Source: Altererythrobacter epoxidivorans (lineage in GTDB: Bacteria; Pseudomonadota; Alphaproteobacteria; Sphingomonadales; Sphingomonadaceae). Taken from it: a DNA stretch of 64,000 nt. The position numbers and the translations under genes were made by a program. The notes below the pieces were generated by a model. It saw nothing but the letters and a program-made list of their open reading frames with translations. It was not told the origin of the DNA and made no database searches. Numbering within the stretch: the first letter of the stretch is position 1; each line of letters begins with the position of its first letter. The DNA is taken from the NCBI RefSeq assembly GCF_001281485.1, contig NZ_CP012669.1, positions 2,077,501-2,141,500 of the forward strand, given 5' to 3'. Below, piece by piece: positions 1-10,791 of the stretch.

Positions 1-1
1 T

Positions 2-895
2 GGCCTGTCGGTTGCGGCGCGGCTTCTGGTGCGCCCCGTATTCGACCCGCGCGGTGCCGGCGATCTCGTGACTTTCGGCGGGACGCTGACGCTGTGCCAG
101 CTGTTCTGGATCATCCAGAGCCAGAGCGACATCGTCATTGCGGGCCGCACCATGTCGACCCACGATCTCGGCCTCTATTCCGAATCGCTGTTCCTGACCC
201 TGATCGTTACCGGCCGCTTCCTGCCGCCGATCAACGAAGTGGCAATGGCGGCCTATTCCGAACTGAGCCGAGCCGGACGTTCGCTCGGCCCCTATTTCGT
301 CCGCACCGCCCGCACCGTGCTGATGGTGGTCGCACCTATATATATAGGACTGTCGCTGACCGCCGAATCCGCGATCCTTTCGCTCTTCGGCGAAAAGTGG
401 GCGGAGATGATTCCCATCGTCCATGGCCTGGCGCTGGCGATGCCGTTCTTCGCGCTGCACCTGATCTGCTCCCCCACGACGAATGCGATGGGGCGGCCCA
501 AGGTCTATCTTGGGACCAGCATCACCGGCGCCTTCATTATGCCGGCACTCTTTCTCTGGGGTTCGGCAAATGGTGCCATGGGCCTGGTCCATGCGTGGTG
601 GGTGGCAGCGCCCTTGCTGTTGACCATTACCTTGTCGCTCACCCTCCCCCGTATCGGAGTGAAGCCGCTGGACCTGGCGAAGCAGCTGACCCCCATTGCC
701 CTGTCCTGCATCGTAATGGCGATAAGCGTGACATTGGTGCAAAACCTGACCCACTTCGACCTGCCCCCGCTCGAGCTCGCCTGGAATGCAGTGGTCGGCG
801 CACTGACATATATAGCGACCCTGTGGTTCTTCTGGCCGCGCCTCGTCCGCGAGACTCTCGACATGCTGCTCAATCGCCAGAGCGCCCAACCCTGA
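2..895 (+). CDS. Polysaccharide/oligosaccharide flippase, C-terminal part (MOP superfamily)
   Basis: The reading frame is open from base 2 without a convincing start, so the gene begins before the window. The visible part, just under 300 residues, is a polytopic membrane protein with alternating hydrophobic segments and short charged loops, ending in an aromatic-rich segment and a charged tail. The segment around SQSDIVIAGRTMSTHDLGLYS and the later FGEKW...PIVHGLALAMPFFAL stretch resemble the second half of Wzx/RfbX-type lipopolysaccharide or exopolysaccharide flippases, which move lipid-linked sugar units across the inner membrane. The family call rests on overall pattern; the substrate cannot be read. 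A GTG at 29 is inside the gene and is not a likely start. Confidence 0.8.
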   Translation, partial: GLSVAARLLVRPVFDPRGAGDLVTFGGTLTLCQLFWIIQSQSDIVIAGRTMSTHDLGLYSESLFLTLIVTGRFLPPINEVAMAAYSELSRAGRSLGPYFVRTARTVLMVVAPIYIGLSLTAESAILSLFGEKWAEMIPIVHGLALAMPFFALHLICSPTTNAMGRPKVYLGTSITGAFIMPALFLWGSANGAMGLVHAWWVAAPLLLTITLSLTLPRIGVKPLDLAKQLTPIALSCIVMAISVTLVQNLTHFDLPPLELAWNAVVGALTYIATLWFFWPRLVRETLDMLLNRQSAQP

Positions 896-1019
896 CGGGC
901 CATGCGTGCGGGCACGTGATTGTCCGTTTGGAGAGACGGTCAACCGATGGTATAGTCTGCGTCCTACATAACAGCGGCCCGTTGGGCTGGGCGGGCTGCC
1001 CCAATAGGGGAATAAGAGG

Positions 1020-1973
1020 ATGCACCAACTATGGTTCTCGCCGCTCTTGGCAGCGGCCCTCGTCGGAACCGCTTCCGACAAGCGTGAAGCCCAGCCGATC
1101 GCTCCGGAACCGAGCGATGTCCAATCCGAAACCTTGGCACTCGATCGGGATGCGCATTCACGCCTTACCGTGCCTGTGAGCATTGCAGGGGCCGGTCCCT
1201 ACGATTTCATGATCGACACCGGCGCACAGGCTACCGTCGTTACAAGGGAGATCAGCGAGCAGCTGCAATTCCCCCCGCTCGGCACTGCGAGGCTGATCGG
1301 CATGGCCAGCACTCGGCCAGTGGAATTGGTCGAGATCGACGAACTGCAGATGGGCAGCCGCAAGATCTACAACCTTGCTGCTCCGGTGCTGGAGCGTGAG
1401 CATGTGGGTGCAGACGGCATCATCGGGCTCGACAGCCTGCAGGACCTGCGGGTCATCATCGATTTCCGCAAGGACATGATCGAGGTCGTCGACACCAGCA
1501 CTCTCAAGAATTCCAATCGCGGTTACGAGATCATCGTAAGCGGTCGCCGCCATGACAAGCAGCTGATCATTTCCGACGCCGTTCTTGATGGTGTGCGCAC
1601 GACAGTCGTCATCGACACAGGTGCCCAGGCCAGTCTCGGCAACATGGCTTTGAAGGAAAAGCTGCGCATGCGGCAAAGGCAAGACGTCATCACGCAGGAC
1701 GTGCATGGTGTCTCTGCAGAAGGAGAGGCTTCTCTCGTGAAGCGTCTGGTCTTGCAGCGCATCGCGCTCACCAACGTGCCGGTGACTTTCATCGATACGC
1801 CTGCCTTCGAGGCAATGGGTCTCGACGACAAGCCGGTTCTCTGGCTCGGCATGCAGCATCTCAGGATGTTCAGGCGAGTGGCTATCGACTTCTCTTCGAA
1901 CGAAGTGCTGTTCGACCTGCCCCGCGGCCTCGAAACCGACTGGCGTTCACGGCGATATAATACCGGGCTTTAA
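1020..1973 (+). CDS. Retropepsin-like aspartic protease, duplicated domain
   Basis: A 317-residue protein whose hydrophobic N-terminus (about residues 3-17) looks like a signal peptide or anchor, so it is probably periplasmic. It has two copies of the aspartic protease active-site motif: FMIDTGAQATVV (Asp66) and VVIDTGAQASLG (Asp199), each followed by the usual hydrophobic-Gly region (GADGIIGLDSL after the first). One chain therefore supplies both catalytic aspartates, as in pepsin-like or clan AA single-chain enzymes. The substrate is unknown. It stands alone, with 125 bases upstream and 48 bases before the ABC exporter gene, which shares its strand. Confidence 0.8.
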   Translation: MHQLWFSPLLAAALVGTASDKREAQPIAPEPSDVQSETLALDRDAHSRLTVPVSIAGAGPYDFMIDTGAQATVVTREISEQLQFPPLGTARLIGMASTRPVELVEIDELQMGSRKIYNLAAPVLEREHVGADGIIGLDSLQDLRVIIDFRKDMIEVVDTSTLKNSNRGYEIIVSGRRHDKQLIISDAVLDGVRTTVVIDTGAQASLGNMALKEKLRMRQRQDVITQDVHGVSAEGEASLVKRLVLQRIALTNVPVTFIDTPAFEAMGLDDKPVLWLGMQHLRMFRRVAIDFSSNEVLFDLPRGLETDWRSRRYNTGL

Positions 1974-2021
1974 GCTAGGCGCCTTGCTTGATCGCGGCAT
2001 AGCGCCCACATCGGGCGCCTG

Positions 2022-3851
2022 ATGCCGCCTGATACCGGAGAAAACCGCCCACTGGAGGCCGATGGCTGGCACACGCTGCGGCGGTTCCTGCCTTACCTCT
2101 GGCCGAAGGACCGACCCGACCTACGCGCGCGCATAGTTGGCGCGATGCTGCTGGTCCTTTGCGCCAAGGCCGTCATCCTCCTTACTCCGCTTGCGTTGAA
2201 GCGCGTGGTCGACACCATGTCGGGGCAAGGCGGTGACATTGGTGACGATGTCCTCTGGGTCGCGCTGGGATTCGCGGCAGCCTACGCGATCGGGCGGTTC
2301 ATGGGCGTTGGCTTCGACAACATCCGCAATATCGTTTTCGAGCGTGTCGGGCAGGACGCAACCCGCAAGCTGGCAGAAGATGTCTTTGCCCGATTGCACC
2401 GGCTTTCGCTGCGCTTCCATCTCTCCCGCCGTACGGGCGAGGTCACGAAAACGATCGAGCGCGGGACCAAGAGCATCGACACGATGCTCTATTTCCTGCT
2501 GTTCAACATCGCACCGACCGTGGTCGAGCTGACCGCACTCGGCGTAATCTTCTACACGATGTTTGGCGTGGAGATGGTCGTTGCCACGGCCATCACCGTC
2601 GCAATCTATATAATGGTGACGCGCTGGATCACCGAATGGCGTACCGCCCTTCGCCGCCGGATGAACGAGCTCGACGGCACCGCGCTTTCGCGAGCGGTCG
2701 ACTCGCTGCTTAATTACGAGACCGTCAAATATTTCGGTGCCGAGGCACGCGAGGAAGAACGCTACGCCGGTGCAGCCCGCGCCTATGCAGAGGCTGCCGT
2801 CAAGAGCGAGAACTCGCTCGGTCTGCTGAATATCGCGCAGGCGTTCGTGATGAATGGCCTGATGCTTTTCGCCCTCGGTTTTTCCGTCTGGCAATGGTCG
2901 AAGGGCGTGCTGACAGTCGGCGACCTGGTCGCTGTACAGGCTTATCTCACCCAGTTGTTCCGCCCACTCGACATGCTGGGCTTCGTCTATCGTTCGATCC
3001 GGCAGGGGCTGATCGACATGGGCGAAATGTTCAAGCTGATTGATACAGAGGTTGAAGTGACCGACCGGCCGGGTGCCCCGGCGCTGATGATCCGCCAACC
3101 TTCCATCGTTTTCGACAATGTCGTGTTCGGCTACGAGCCCGATCGCACCATCCTTCACGGATTGAGCTTCGAGGTTCCGGCAGGCTCGCACACGGCGATC
3201 GTCGGACCGTCTGGTGCGGGCAAGAGCACGATCGCGCGGCTGCTTTTCCGCTTTTACGACCCGTGGAGCGGGCGCATACTGATTGACGGGCAGGATATCC
3301 GCGAGGTCACCCAGCAAAGCCTGCGGGCTGCCATCGGCATCGTTCCACAGGACAGCGTGCTGTTCAACGACACCATCGGTTATAACATCGGATATGGCGC
3401 CCACGGCTCGACAGAGGACGACGTCAGGCAGGCCGCCCTTGGTGCTGCAATCCTGCCCTTCATCGAAAAACTGCCGAATGGCTTCGATACAGAGGTCGGT
3501 GAACGCGGGCTCAAGCTCTCGGGCGGGGAGAAGCAGCGGGTCGCCATCGCCCGGACGCTGGTGAAGAACCCCCCCATCCTGCTGCTCGACGAAGCGACGA
3601 GCGCACTCGACAGCCGGACCGAACAGGAAATCCTCGCCACCCTTCGCCGCGTATCGGCCCGGCGCACCAGTATCGCGATCGCCCACAGGCTTTCGACAAT
3701 TGCCGATGCCGACAACATACTGGTGATGGAAAACGGCAAGCTCGCGGAGCAGGGAAACCACCAGGCCTTGCTCGCAAAAGGCGATCTCTACGCTGACATG
3801 TGGGCGCGTCAGGCAGCCGAACGGGAAGACGAGCGGGACGCGGCCCAATAG
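2022..3851 (+). CDS. atm1: Atm1-type ABC exporter (permease fused to ATPase)
   Basis: A 609-residue half-transporter. Residues about 35-340 form the six-helix permease, including NYETVKYFG (231-239), a signature of the Atm1/ABCB7/HMT branch. The ATPase has Walker A GPSGAGKST (395-403), the signature LSGGEKQR, Walker B ILLLDEATSALD and the H-loop IAHRLST. Members export glutathione-linked sulfur or metal species from the cytoplasm and support Fe-S or heavy-metal homeostasis as homodimers. The ATG start follows the protease gene by 48 bases. The gene converges on the M16 peptidase, with only 21 bases between the two stops and no clear hairpin there. Family placement is firm; the substrate is inferred. 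Confidence 0.92.
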   Translation: MPPDTGENRPLEADGWHTLRRFLPYLWPKDRPDLRARIVGAMLLVLCAKAVILLTPLALKRVVDTMSGQGGDIGDDVLWVALGFAAAYAIGRFMGVGFDNIRNIVFERVGQDATRKLAEDVFARLHRLSLRFHLSRRTGEVTKTIERGTKSIDTMLYFLLFNIAPTVVELTALGVIFYTMFGVEMVVATAITVAIYIMVTRWITEWRTALRRRMNELDGTALSRAVDSLLNYETVKYFGAEAREEERYAGAARAYAEAAVKSENSLGLLNIAQAFVMNGLMLFALGFSVWQWSKGVLTVGDLVAVQAYLTQLFRPLDMLGFVYRSIRQGLIDMGEMFKLIDTEVEVTDRPGAPALMIRQPSIVFDNVVFGYEPDRTILHGLSFEVPAGSHTAIVGPSGAGKSTIARLLFRFYDPWSGRILIDGQDIREVTQQSLRAAIGIVPQDSVLFNDTIGYNIGYGAHGSTEDDVRQAALGAAILPFIEKLPNGFDTEVGERGLKLSGGEKQRVAIARTLVKNPPILLLDEATSALDSRTEQEILATLRRVSARRTSIAIAHRLSTIADADNILVMENGKLAEQGNHQALLAKGDLYADMWARQAAEREDERDAAQ

Positions 3852-3872
3852 CCGCGCCCACGCCAATCATAT

Positions 3873-6728
3873 TTACTCGGCTGCTGCCTTGCGCAAGTCG
3901 GTCCGCGAAAGATCGAGATCGTCGATCGGGATGACTTCGACATTTTCGCGCATGGCCTTCACATCGTCGATGAACTGCTTTGCATCGCCGACGATGATGA
4001 GCGTCGCCTTTGCCGGGTCGGCATATCGCCGCGCTGCATCCGACGCGTCTTCCGCGCTCACGGAAGCGAGGCGTTCGGCGTACCGGGCTGCTTCTGCAGG
4101 CTCGATACCCTGCATCATCAATCCTGCGACAATCGAGTTGAAGCCGGAGCTGTTCTCGAGAGCGCGGGCATAATTGCCTGCAAGATAGAGCCGGCGCTTC
4201 GCCAGCAGATCTTCGGTCAAGGGTTCGGTGCCCAGCTTGCCCAGTTCGCCAAGGATGATCTGCGCGACTTCATCCGCCGTTTCGTTCTTCGTCTGCGCGG
4301 TGGCGATTAGGAACGAATCGTCGGCCCTGTCGGGCACTGAGGAATAGGAGCCGTAGCTCAGCGAACGCTTGGTCCTGACCTCTTCGAACAACCGGCCATT
4401 GGAACCGCCGCCCAAGACCGAGTTTGCGAGATCGAGAGCGTAATAGGCCTTGTCCGAGCGGGGCACGGCACGGGTCGCGACATAAACGGCAGCCTGGCCA
4501 GCATCCGGAATATCGACCACGATGGTGCGGACCGGCTGAGCCTCGCCTGCCGGGTCGAGGACCAGCGCCGGTGGATTGCCGCTACCCTTCCAGGATCCCA
4601 GCAGCTTGTCCGCGAGCGCAGTCGCCTCGTCGGTCGCAAGACCTCCAGAAACGATGATCTTGGCACGGGACGGGTGCCACCACTTCTGGCGGTGATCGAT
4701 CAGGTCCTCGCGCGTGGTCTGGGCAAGGCTGTCAATCGTGCCGCCTGGAAGCGAGCCATAGGGCGCATCACCATAGAGCGACAGGCGAACAAGCTTGCCG
4801 GCGATATCGCCCGGGTCCTTCATCTCGATGGCAAGCCCGTCGATGGCGCGCTTGCGCTCGCGGTCGAACTCTTCGGATGGATAGGATGCAGACGTAACGA
4901 TTTCGGCCAACACCTCGCCGGCTGCCGCAAAATTCGCAGCAGGGGCCGTAAGGCTCAGATAGGTTCCGTCGGTCGATGCGCTCGCGCCGAAGCTTGCGCC
5001 GAGGCTTTCGAGCTTGGCTGCGATTTCCTGCGCGCTTCGGTTGCTGGTCCCCTTGTCAGCGAGCTGTGCAGCGAATTGCGCCACACCTGCCTTGGCCCTG
5101 AGATCGGTGGAAGCACCGCCGGGGAAAAGGACAGTCATCGTCGCAATCGGGACGTCGGTGGTCTGTGTCGCCACGACTTCGATCCCGTTTTCGAGGGTCG
5201 CATTCACAATGGCGGACTGGGCCACCTGCGGCCGCTCGCCCGGCCCCGGGGGCGCTTCGCGTTCGCCTTCGGGCAGGACCTTGCGCGGCTCACCTGTTGC
5301 AGCCGGCAGGGTGCGATAGGTCGGCAGAGGAACCGGATTGGCGTAGGAAGACGGATCGTCTTCGCCCGACACATAACGGAAATCGACGCGCGATTGGGTG
5401 TCGAGCCACATTTGCGCGACGCGCTGGACGTCTTGCGCGGTCACCTTGGCCATCGCCGCCAGCCGCTTGTCCGCAGCACGCGGATCGCCGGTCGCCACCA
5501 GCAGTTCACCCAGTTCGAAGGCCCGGCCATTGGCCGTTTCACGGCGGCGCAGGGCGCTGCCAAAAAATTCGTTCTTCGCTTCGGTCAGTTCGGCCTCGGA
5601 CACAGGCGAAGTGCGAAGCCGGTCGATCTCGCCTGCGAGCACCTTCTCGACCTCGTCCACGTCGGCCTGCGGATTGGTAATGACATAGGCGGCGACATAA
5701 CCGCCATCGGCGTCTTCCGAATAAGAGAAGCTGGCATCGACCGCCTTGCCGCTGCGCACCAGCGCCTCATGCAGGCGGCTGTTCTCTCCCCGCGACATTA
5801 TGGCCGACAATACGTCGAGAGCGGGCGCATCCTCGCTGTTGCTCGAGGGTGCTTTCCAGATCGTACCGGTTACAGGCAGCGGGACATTGGGTGCCGTTGC
5901 CACGATGCTGCGCGGTTCGGTGCGCACCGGCTCTTCGAGTCCGATTTCGAGCGAAACGGGATTGGCGCGGCGCGGAATGTCGCCAAAATATTTGGCGACC
6001 ATGGCGCGCAGCTCTTCCATGTCGAAATTGCCCGCCACGATCAGCGTTGCCGTATCGGGCCCGTAATAGGCCTGGTGAAAGGCGCGGGCATCGTCGAGCT
6101 GCGCCGAGTTCAGGTCGTCGAGCGAACCGATCACCGAACGGCGATAGGGGAGCACGTCGTAACCGTTTTCCGCGATCACGAAGCGCAGGCGGCCATAAGG
6201 CGGCGCATAGACGCGCTGACGCAGTTCTTCCTTCACAACCTCGCGTTCGCGGTCGAACACTTCCTGGTCGATGACAGGCTTCGCCATCCGTTCGCGGTGG
6301 GTCCACAGCATTGCTTCGAGATATTCGGCGGGGACGATCTCGTAGTAATTCGTGCGGTCACCGCCGGTGGAGGCATTGCGCGTTCCGCCCACATCCGCCG
6401 TCAGCCCGTTGATCATGTTGTAATACATGTTCTCGGTCTTGCGGCTTAGGATGTGCTCGAAGAGGTGGGCAAAGCCGCTCCGACCCTCGGGATCGTGCTT
6501 GCCGCCGACGCCGTACCATAACGAAGTAGAAACGGTGGCGGTGGTGTCATCCTCGATCGCGATCACCCGCAGGCCATTGTCGAGCGTCCATTCAGTGAAC
6601 TCGATCTCTGGCGCTGAAAGCGTTGCTGCGTCGGTGCTTTCGCCTGCCTTGTGGTGATTTGCCAAGGCCGGCATCGGCAGCGTCAGGGCGAAAGCGCCCG
6701 CGCCCGCCATCAGGAATGACTTGAACAT
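3873..6728 (-). CDS. M16 family zinc metallopeptidase, two-domain
   Basis: I place the start at the ATG at 6726-6728, giving 951 residues. It has an AGGGGA ribosome-binding site just upstream and begins with a clean signal peptide (MFKSFLMAGAGAFALTLP...ALA). A 20-codon upstream extension would hide this signal. The inverted zinc motif HxxEH appears as HLFEH, followed about 75 residues on by EREVVKEEL, which supplies the third ligand. The second half is an inactive M16-like copy, giving the usual double-length clam-shell of pitrilysin/PqqL-type enzymes. It probably degrades peptides in the periplasm. It is divergent from the SulP gene, with about 217 bases between the two starts. Confidence 0.9.
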   Translation of the reverse strand: MFKSFLMAGAGAFALTLPMPALANHHKAGESTDAATLSAPEIEFTEWTLDNGLRVIAIEDDTTATVSTSLWYGVGGKHDPEGRSGFAHLFEHILSRKTENMYYNMINGLTADVGGTRNASTGGDRTNYYEIVPAEYLEAMLWTHRERMAKPVIDQEVFDREREVVKEELRQRVYAPPYGRLRFVIAENGYDVLPYRRSVIGSLDDLNSAQLDDARAFHQAYYGPDTATLIVAGNFDMEELRAMVAKYFGDIPRRANPVSLEIGLEEPVRTEPRSIVATAPNVPLPVTGTIWKAPSSNSEDAPALDVLSAIMSRGENSRLHEALVRSGKAVDASFSYSEDADGGYVAAYVITNPQADVDEVEKVLAGEIDRLRTSPVSEAELTEAKNEFFGSALRRRETANGRAFELGELLVATGDPRAADKRLAAMAKVTAQDVQRVAQMWLDTQSRVDFRYVSGEDDPSSYANPVPLPTYRTLPAATGEPRKVLPEGEREAPPGPGERPQVAQSAIVNATLENGIEVVATQTTDVPIATMTVLFPGGASTDLRAKAGVAQFAAQLADKGTSNRSAQEIAAKLESLGASFGASASTDGTYLSLTAPAANFAAAGEVLAEIVTSASYPSEEFDRERKRAIDGLAIEMKDPGDIAGKLVRLSLYGDAPYGSLPGGTIDSLAQTTREDLIDHRQKWWHPSRAKIIVSGGLATDEATALADKLLGSWKGSGNPPALVLDPAGEAQPVRTIVVDIPDAGQAAVYVATRAVPRSDKAYYALDLANSVLGGGSNGRLFEEVRTKRSLSYGSYSSVPDRADDSFLIATAQTKNETADEVAQIILGELGKLGTEPLTEDLLAKRRLYLAGNYARALENSSGFNSIVAGLMMQGIEPAEAARYAERLASVSAEDASDAARRYADPAKATLIIVGDAKQFIDDVKAMRENVEVIPIDDLDLSRTDLRKAAAE

Positions 6729-6945
6729 TGGAATTGCGTCCCCTCGAAATCGAAAATCGAGCCAGGAGTAGAGCCTCTGCGGCGTCAAACCTCAACCGCG
6801 TTCGGGACATATATATTCAAAGCGCCGACGGTGATCGACCAACGCTAAGGTCGCGAGGGGTTGTGTTGCACTGCACAAGAGCTAAGTAGCGCGCAGCCAT
6901 TCCTGGCGCGAGCAAGCGCCCTTCCTTAGATATCTGGACAGAAAC

Positions 6946-8439
6946 ATGCCCAACCTCGGCGCGATAAAACGCGACTGGTTCTCCAACATCCGTGCAGACA
7001 TGCTGGCCGGCCTCGTCGTCGCGCTCGCCCTGATCCCGGAGGCAATCGGCTTCTCGATCATTGCAGGCGTGGACCCACGCGTGGGCCTCTATGCCTCGGT
7101 AGCGATCGCCATGGTCATTGCCTTCACCGGCGGCCGTCCGGGCATGATCAGTGCAGCGACGGCTGCAGTTGCGGTCGTCGTCGTGCCGCTGGTGCGCGAT
7201 CACGGGGTCGAATATTTGTTCGCCGCAACCATCCTGATGGGCATTTTCCAGGGCATCGCCGCGCTGCTCCGGCTCGACCTGCTGATGCAGTTCGTCAGTC
7301 GTTCGGTCATCACGGGCTTCGTCAACGCGCTCGCGATCCTCATCTTCATGGCGCAGCTGCCGCAGCTGACGAACGTTGGCTGGGAAACTTATGCGATGGT
7401 CGCAGCCGCGCTGGCGATCATCTATCTCTTCCCGAAGGTGACGACAGCTGTCCCCAGCCCACTCGTCGCAATCGTCGTCCTGACCGCGCTGAGCATGTAC
7501 ATCAATGCACCGGTCAACACGGTAAGCGACATGGGCGAACTGCCCGAAGGCCTGCCCTATTTCATGCTGCCTGACGTGCCGCTGACTTGGGAAACGTTGC
7601 TCATCATCGCCCCCTATTCCGCCACCATGGCGGCAGTCGGCCTGCTCGAATCGCTACTGACCGCGCAGATCGTCGACGACATGACGCATACAGGTTCGAA
7701 CAAGCGCCGCGAGAGCGCGGGTCAGGGCGTCGCCAATATCGTAGCGGCGTTCTTCGGCGGCATGGGCGGCTGCGCGATGATCGGCCAGTCGGTCATCAAT
7801 GTGACGAGCGGCGGGCGCGGACGCCTGTCCACCTTTACCGCAGGTTTCGCCCTGCTGATCCTGCTCGCCGTACTTGGCGACCTCGTAGGCCAGGTGCCGA
7901 TGCCGGCACTGGTGGCGATCATGATCATGGTCAGCATCGGGACGTTCTCGTGGAACTCGATTCCCAACATCGGCAAGCACCCGTGGCAGTCGAGCGTCGT
8001 CATGGTCACCACCGTCGTGGTCGTGGTCGCGACGCACAACCTCGCCCTCGGCGTTCTGGCAGGCGTGATCCTGTCGGGCGTGTTCTTCACCCACAAGGTG
8101 ATGACCATGTTCGAGGTCGTGCGCGAGCGTCAGGGCGATAAGGCGGTGTACCGCGCCAAGGGCCAGATCTTCTACGCCAGCGTCGAACGCTTCGAAGCGG
8201 CGCTCGGCCCTGAAGGCGCGATGCCCGATCCCGCCGACCACGTCATCATCGACGTTTCGAAAGCGCATTTCTGGGACATCAGCGCGGTGGGCGCACTGGA
8301 CAAGGTCGTGGAGCGGATGCGCCGTCACGGTCGCAGCGTGCAGGTCGTCGGCCTCAACCGCGCGAGCAGCGATCTCGTCGACAAATTCGCGCTGACCGAC
8401 AAGACCGGTGTCGAAATCGGGTTAGCGCCTCACCCCTGA
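6946..8439 (+). CDS. SulP family anion permease with STAS domain
   Basis: A 497-residue inner-membrane protein. Residues about 15-400 contain the helices of a SulP/SLC26 transporter, with [20 protein letters not shown] near the start as in the family. A C-terminal STAS domain follows ([22 protein letters not shown]). SulP proteins carry sulfate, bicarbonate or dicarboxylates; the substrate cannot be assigned here. The ATG at 6946 has no strong ribosome-binding site. Its last 10 bases overlap the end of the convergent ACT-domain gene. Confidence 0.92.
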   Translation: MPNLGAIKRDWFSNIRADMLAGLVVALALIPEAIGFSIIAGVDPRVGLYASVAIAMVIAFTGGRPGMISAATAAVAVVVVPLVRDHGVEYLFAATILMGIFQGIAALLRLDLLMQFVSRSVITGFVNALAILIFMAQLPQLTNVGWETYAMVAAALAIIYLFPKVTTAVPSPLVAIVVLTALSMYINAPVNTVSDMGELPEGLPYFMLPDVPLTWETLLIIAPYSATMAAVGLLESLLTAQIVDDMTHTGSNKRRESAGQGVANIVAAFFGGMGGCAMIGQSVINVTSGGRGRLSTFTAGFALLILLAVLGDLVGQVPMPALVAIMIMVSIGTFSWNSIPNIGKHPWQSSVVMVTTVVVVVATHNLALGVLAGVILSGVFFTHKVMTMFEVVRERQGDKAVYRAKGQIFYASVERFEAALGPEGAMPDPADHVIIDVSKAHFWDISAVGALDKVVERMRRHGRSVQVVGLNRASSDLVDKFALTDKTGVEIGLAPHP

Positions 8440-8834
8440 TCTGCAGATAGCCTTTCGAGGATGGCGAGCGCATCTTCGCCACGCGCGGCAGGCACGAAGG
8501 CATGGTCATGGTGAAAGGCCGCGACCATATTGCAGGCGATCCCTGCATCCGCGAGCGCGCCTGACACGGCAGCGGTCAGCCCCACGCCTTCGAGCGAGGA
8601 ATGCACCATCAGCGTGATGCGCGCCATCGACGGCCCGTCATCACCCAGCTCGCGCGCCACGCTCTCGGGAACGATGGCGGTTACGCCCTCGTCCTCGCGG
8701 AACGTGGCGATCGCTGCGCCCAGCGCCTGCGGCGCTATGTCCGGTGAAATCACGACGAAGCAGTATCGCACCGGGTCGAGCTGCGGCGACATCTGCGCCA
8801 GCATCTCGCCCCGGTCCGAAACAGGCTGTGTCAC
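8430..8834 (-). CDS. ACT domain protein
   Basis: A 134-residue soluble protein with tandem ACT-like beta-alpha-beta patterns ([23 protein letters not shown] and [29 protein letters not shown]). ACT domains bind small ligands, often amino acids. The GTG start overlaps the hslU stop by four bases (GTGA), so it is probably translated by coupling as the last gene of an hslV-hslU-ACT operon. The link to the protease is positional only. Confidence 0.8.
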   Translation of the reverse strand: MTQPVSDRGEMLAQMSPQLDPVRYCFVVISPDIAPQALGAAIATFREDEGVTAIVPESVARELGDDGPSMARITLMVHSSLEGVGLTAAVSGALADAGIACNMVAAFHHDHAFVPAARGEDALAILERLSADQG

Positions 8835-10132
8835 AGGATGTACTTGCTCAGATCGCTATTGCCAGCGAGCACGGCCAGTTTGTCGCGCACGTATCCGGCA
8901 TCGATCGTGACCGTCTCGCCGACGTGATCCTCTGCATCAAAGCTGATTTCCTCGAGCAGTTTTTCCATCACGGTCTGCAGTCGGCGAGCACCGATATTCT
9001 CGACGCTCTCGTTAACCTGCGCAGCGATCCTGGCGATTTCCGCGACCGCGTCCTCGGTAATGTCGAGTTCGACCTTCTCGGTACCGATCAGCGCCTTGTA
9101 CTGCTGCACAAGGTTTGCGCGCGTTTCGGTGAGGATACGCACGAAGTCTTCTTCGGTCAGGGCACGCAGTTCCACCCGGATCGGCAGGCGGCCCTGCAAT
9201 TCGGGGAGCATGTCCGATGGCTTGGCCACATGAAACGCACCCGATGCGATGAAAAGCACGTGGTCGGTTTTCATCGGTCCGTATTTGGTGCTGACGGTGG
9301 TGCCTTCGATCAGCGGCAGCAAGTCGCGCTGCACGCCTTCGCGGCTGACGCTGCCGCCGCGCACGTCCGAAACCGCGATCTTGTCGATTTCGTCGAGGAA
9401 TACGATCCCGTTGGTCTCTGCATTCTGGAGCGCGACCCGGGCAACGTCGTCCTGGTCCATGCGTTTTTCGGCTTCTTCGTCGACCAGCTTGTCCCAGGCC
9501 TCTGGAACCTTAAGCTTGCGGCGCTTGCTGGGCTTCTTGCCCATCGCCTTGCCGAACATGTCCGACAGGTCGATCATACCGACATTGCCTCCCATATTGC
9601 CCATGTCGAAGGGCATCGAGGGCGCTTCCTGCACGTCGATTTCGACCTCGGTATCGTTCATCGCATTCTCGACGATCCGGTCCCGGAAGGCCTGCCGCGT
9701 CGCTTCGCTGGCATTGTCGCCCACCAACGCATTGAGCAGCCGTTCCATCGCGGCTTCCGACGCTGCCTCGCGAACAGCCTCGCGGCGGCGTTCCTTCTCG
9801 AGACGGATGGCTTCCTCGGCAAGGTCGCGTGCGATCTGTTCGACGTCCCGGCCAACGTAGCCGACTTCTGTGAACTTGGTTGCCTCGACCTTGACGAACG
9901 GAGCTTCGGCCAGCTTCGCGAGACGGCGGCTGATCTCGGTCTTGCCGCAGCCCGTGGGCCCGATCATCAGGATGTTCTTGGGCGTCACTTCGTCGCGAAG
10001 GTCCGGCCCGAGCCGCTGGCGCCGCCAGCGGTTGCGCAGCGCCACGGCGACGGCGCGCTTCGCGTCCTTCTGGCCGATAATATGTTCGTCGAGCGCGGCG
10101 ACGATTGCCTTGGGTGTGAGGTTGTCGGTCAT
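8831..10132 (-). CDS. hslU: ATP-dependent protease HslVU, ATPase subunit
   Basis: A 433-residue AAA+ unfoldase. Walker A is GPTGCGKT (58-65), Walker B is [11 protein letters not shown], and the C-terminal sensor region is [19 protein letters not shown]. It ends with a hydrophobic tail (DLSKYIL) of the kind that docks into the HslV ring. The inserted I-domain (about residues 110-235) is present. HslU hexamers unfold substrates and feed them to HslV in the cytoplasm. It lies 15 bases downstream of hslV on the same strand, the usual arrangement. Confidence 0.97.
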   Translation of the reverse strand: MTDNLTPKAIVAALDEHIIGQKDAKRAVAVALRNRWRRQRLGPDLRDEVTPKNILMIGPTGCGKTEISRRLAKLAEAPFVKVEATKFTEVGYVGRDVEQIARDLAEEAIRLEKERRREAVREAASEAAMERLLNALVGDNASEATRQAFRDRIVENAMNDTEVEIDVQEAPSMPFDMGNMGGNVGMIDLSDMFGKAMGKKPSKRRKLKVPEAWDKLVDEEAEKRMDQDDVARVALQNAETNGIVFLDEIDKIAVSDVRGGSVSREGVQRDLLPLIEGTTVSTKYGPMKTDHVLFIASGAFHVAKPSDMLPELQGRLPIRVELRALTEEDFVRILTETRANLVQQYKALIGTEKVELDITEDAVAEIARIAAQVNESVENIGARRLQTVMEKLLEEISFDAEDHVGETVTIDAGYVRDKLAVLAGNSDLSKYIL

Positions 10133-10147
10133 GTTTTCCGGTAGATC

Positions 10148-10720
10148 TTAGACTGTTTCGAGAGTGACATTGCCGTTGGTGAAAACGCAGATATCGGCCG
10201 CAACCTCCATCGCCTTTCTGGCGATGGTGTCGGCATCTTCCTCGTATGCGGCGAGCGCCCGGCCTGCGGCGAGCGCGTAGTTTCCGCCCGAACCGATCGC
10301 GGCGATAATCGAATCGTTCTTGGCTTCGGGTTCGAGCACGTCGCCATTGCCCGTCAGGACCAGCAGGCTTTCGCTGTCGGCCACGATCATCAGGGCTTCG
10401 AGATTTCGGAGGTATTTGTCCGTGCGCCAGTCCTTGGCCAGTTCGACCGCTGCGCGCAGCAATTGACCGCTGTATTGTTCGAGCTTCTTTTCGAGGCGTT
10501 CGAACAGGGTGAAAGCGTCAGCCGTGGCCCCGGCAAAACCGGCGACTACCTTGCCGCCCTCGCCGATCCGGCGGACCTTGCGGGCGTTCGGTTTCATGAC
10601 CGTATTGCCCATGGAAACCTGGCCATCGCCCGCAATCACGGTCTTGCCGTTCTTCTTGACGCCGATGATGGTCGTGCCGTGCCACTGGATCAGGCCGTGG
10701 CTCGCTTTTTCCTCGCTCAT
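10148..10720 (-). CDS. hslV: ATP-dependent protease HslVU, peptidase subunit
   Basis: A 190-residue proteasome-like peptidase. The N-terminal leader (15 residues, ending QWHG) would be removed to expose Thr16 of [20 protein letters not shown] as the catalytic nucleophile. The body matches HslV, including [23 protein letters not shown] and [13 protein letters not shown]. It forms the central chamber of the HslVU protease. It is the first gene of the hslV-hslU-ACT run. Confidence 0.97.
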   Translation of the reverse strand: MSEEKASHGLIQWHGTTIIGVKKNGKTVIAGDGQVSMGNTVMKPNARKVRRIGEGGKVVAGFAGATADAFTLFERLEKKLEQYSGQLLRAAVELAKDWRTDKYLRNLEALMIVADSESLLVLTGNGDVLEPEAKNDSIIAAIGSGGNYALAAGRALAAYEEDADTIARKAMEVAADICVFTNGNVTLETV

Positions 10721-10791
10721 GAAGCGGGATATGGGGTGCGCACGCCTGCGGTCAAGCTGGCGTGCCGGAGTTCAGTCTCGCAGCAGGAGAT

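Noticed and set aside
2121..3866. A 581-codon open frame on the minus strand opposite the ABC exporter
   Set aside because: It lies wholly antisense to a gene with all family motifs, its protein has no coherent domain, and long antisense frames are common in high-GC DNA.
4674..6449. A 591-codon plus-strand frame opposite the M16 peptidase gene
   Set aside because: Antisense shadow; the composition is His/Arg-rich without pattern, and the real gene has zinc motif, signal and ribosome-binding site.
8744..10144. A 466-codon plus-strand frame opposite hslU
   Set aside because: Antisense shadow of a highly conserved gene; no start signal.
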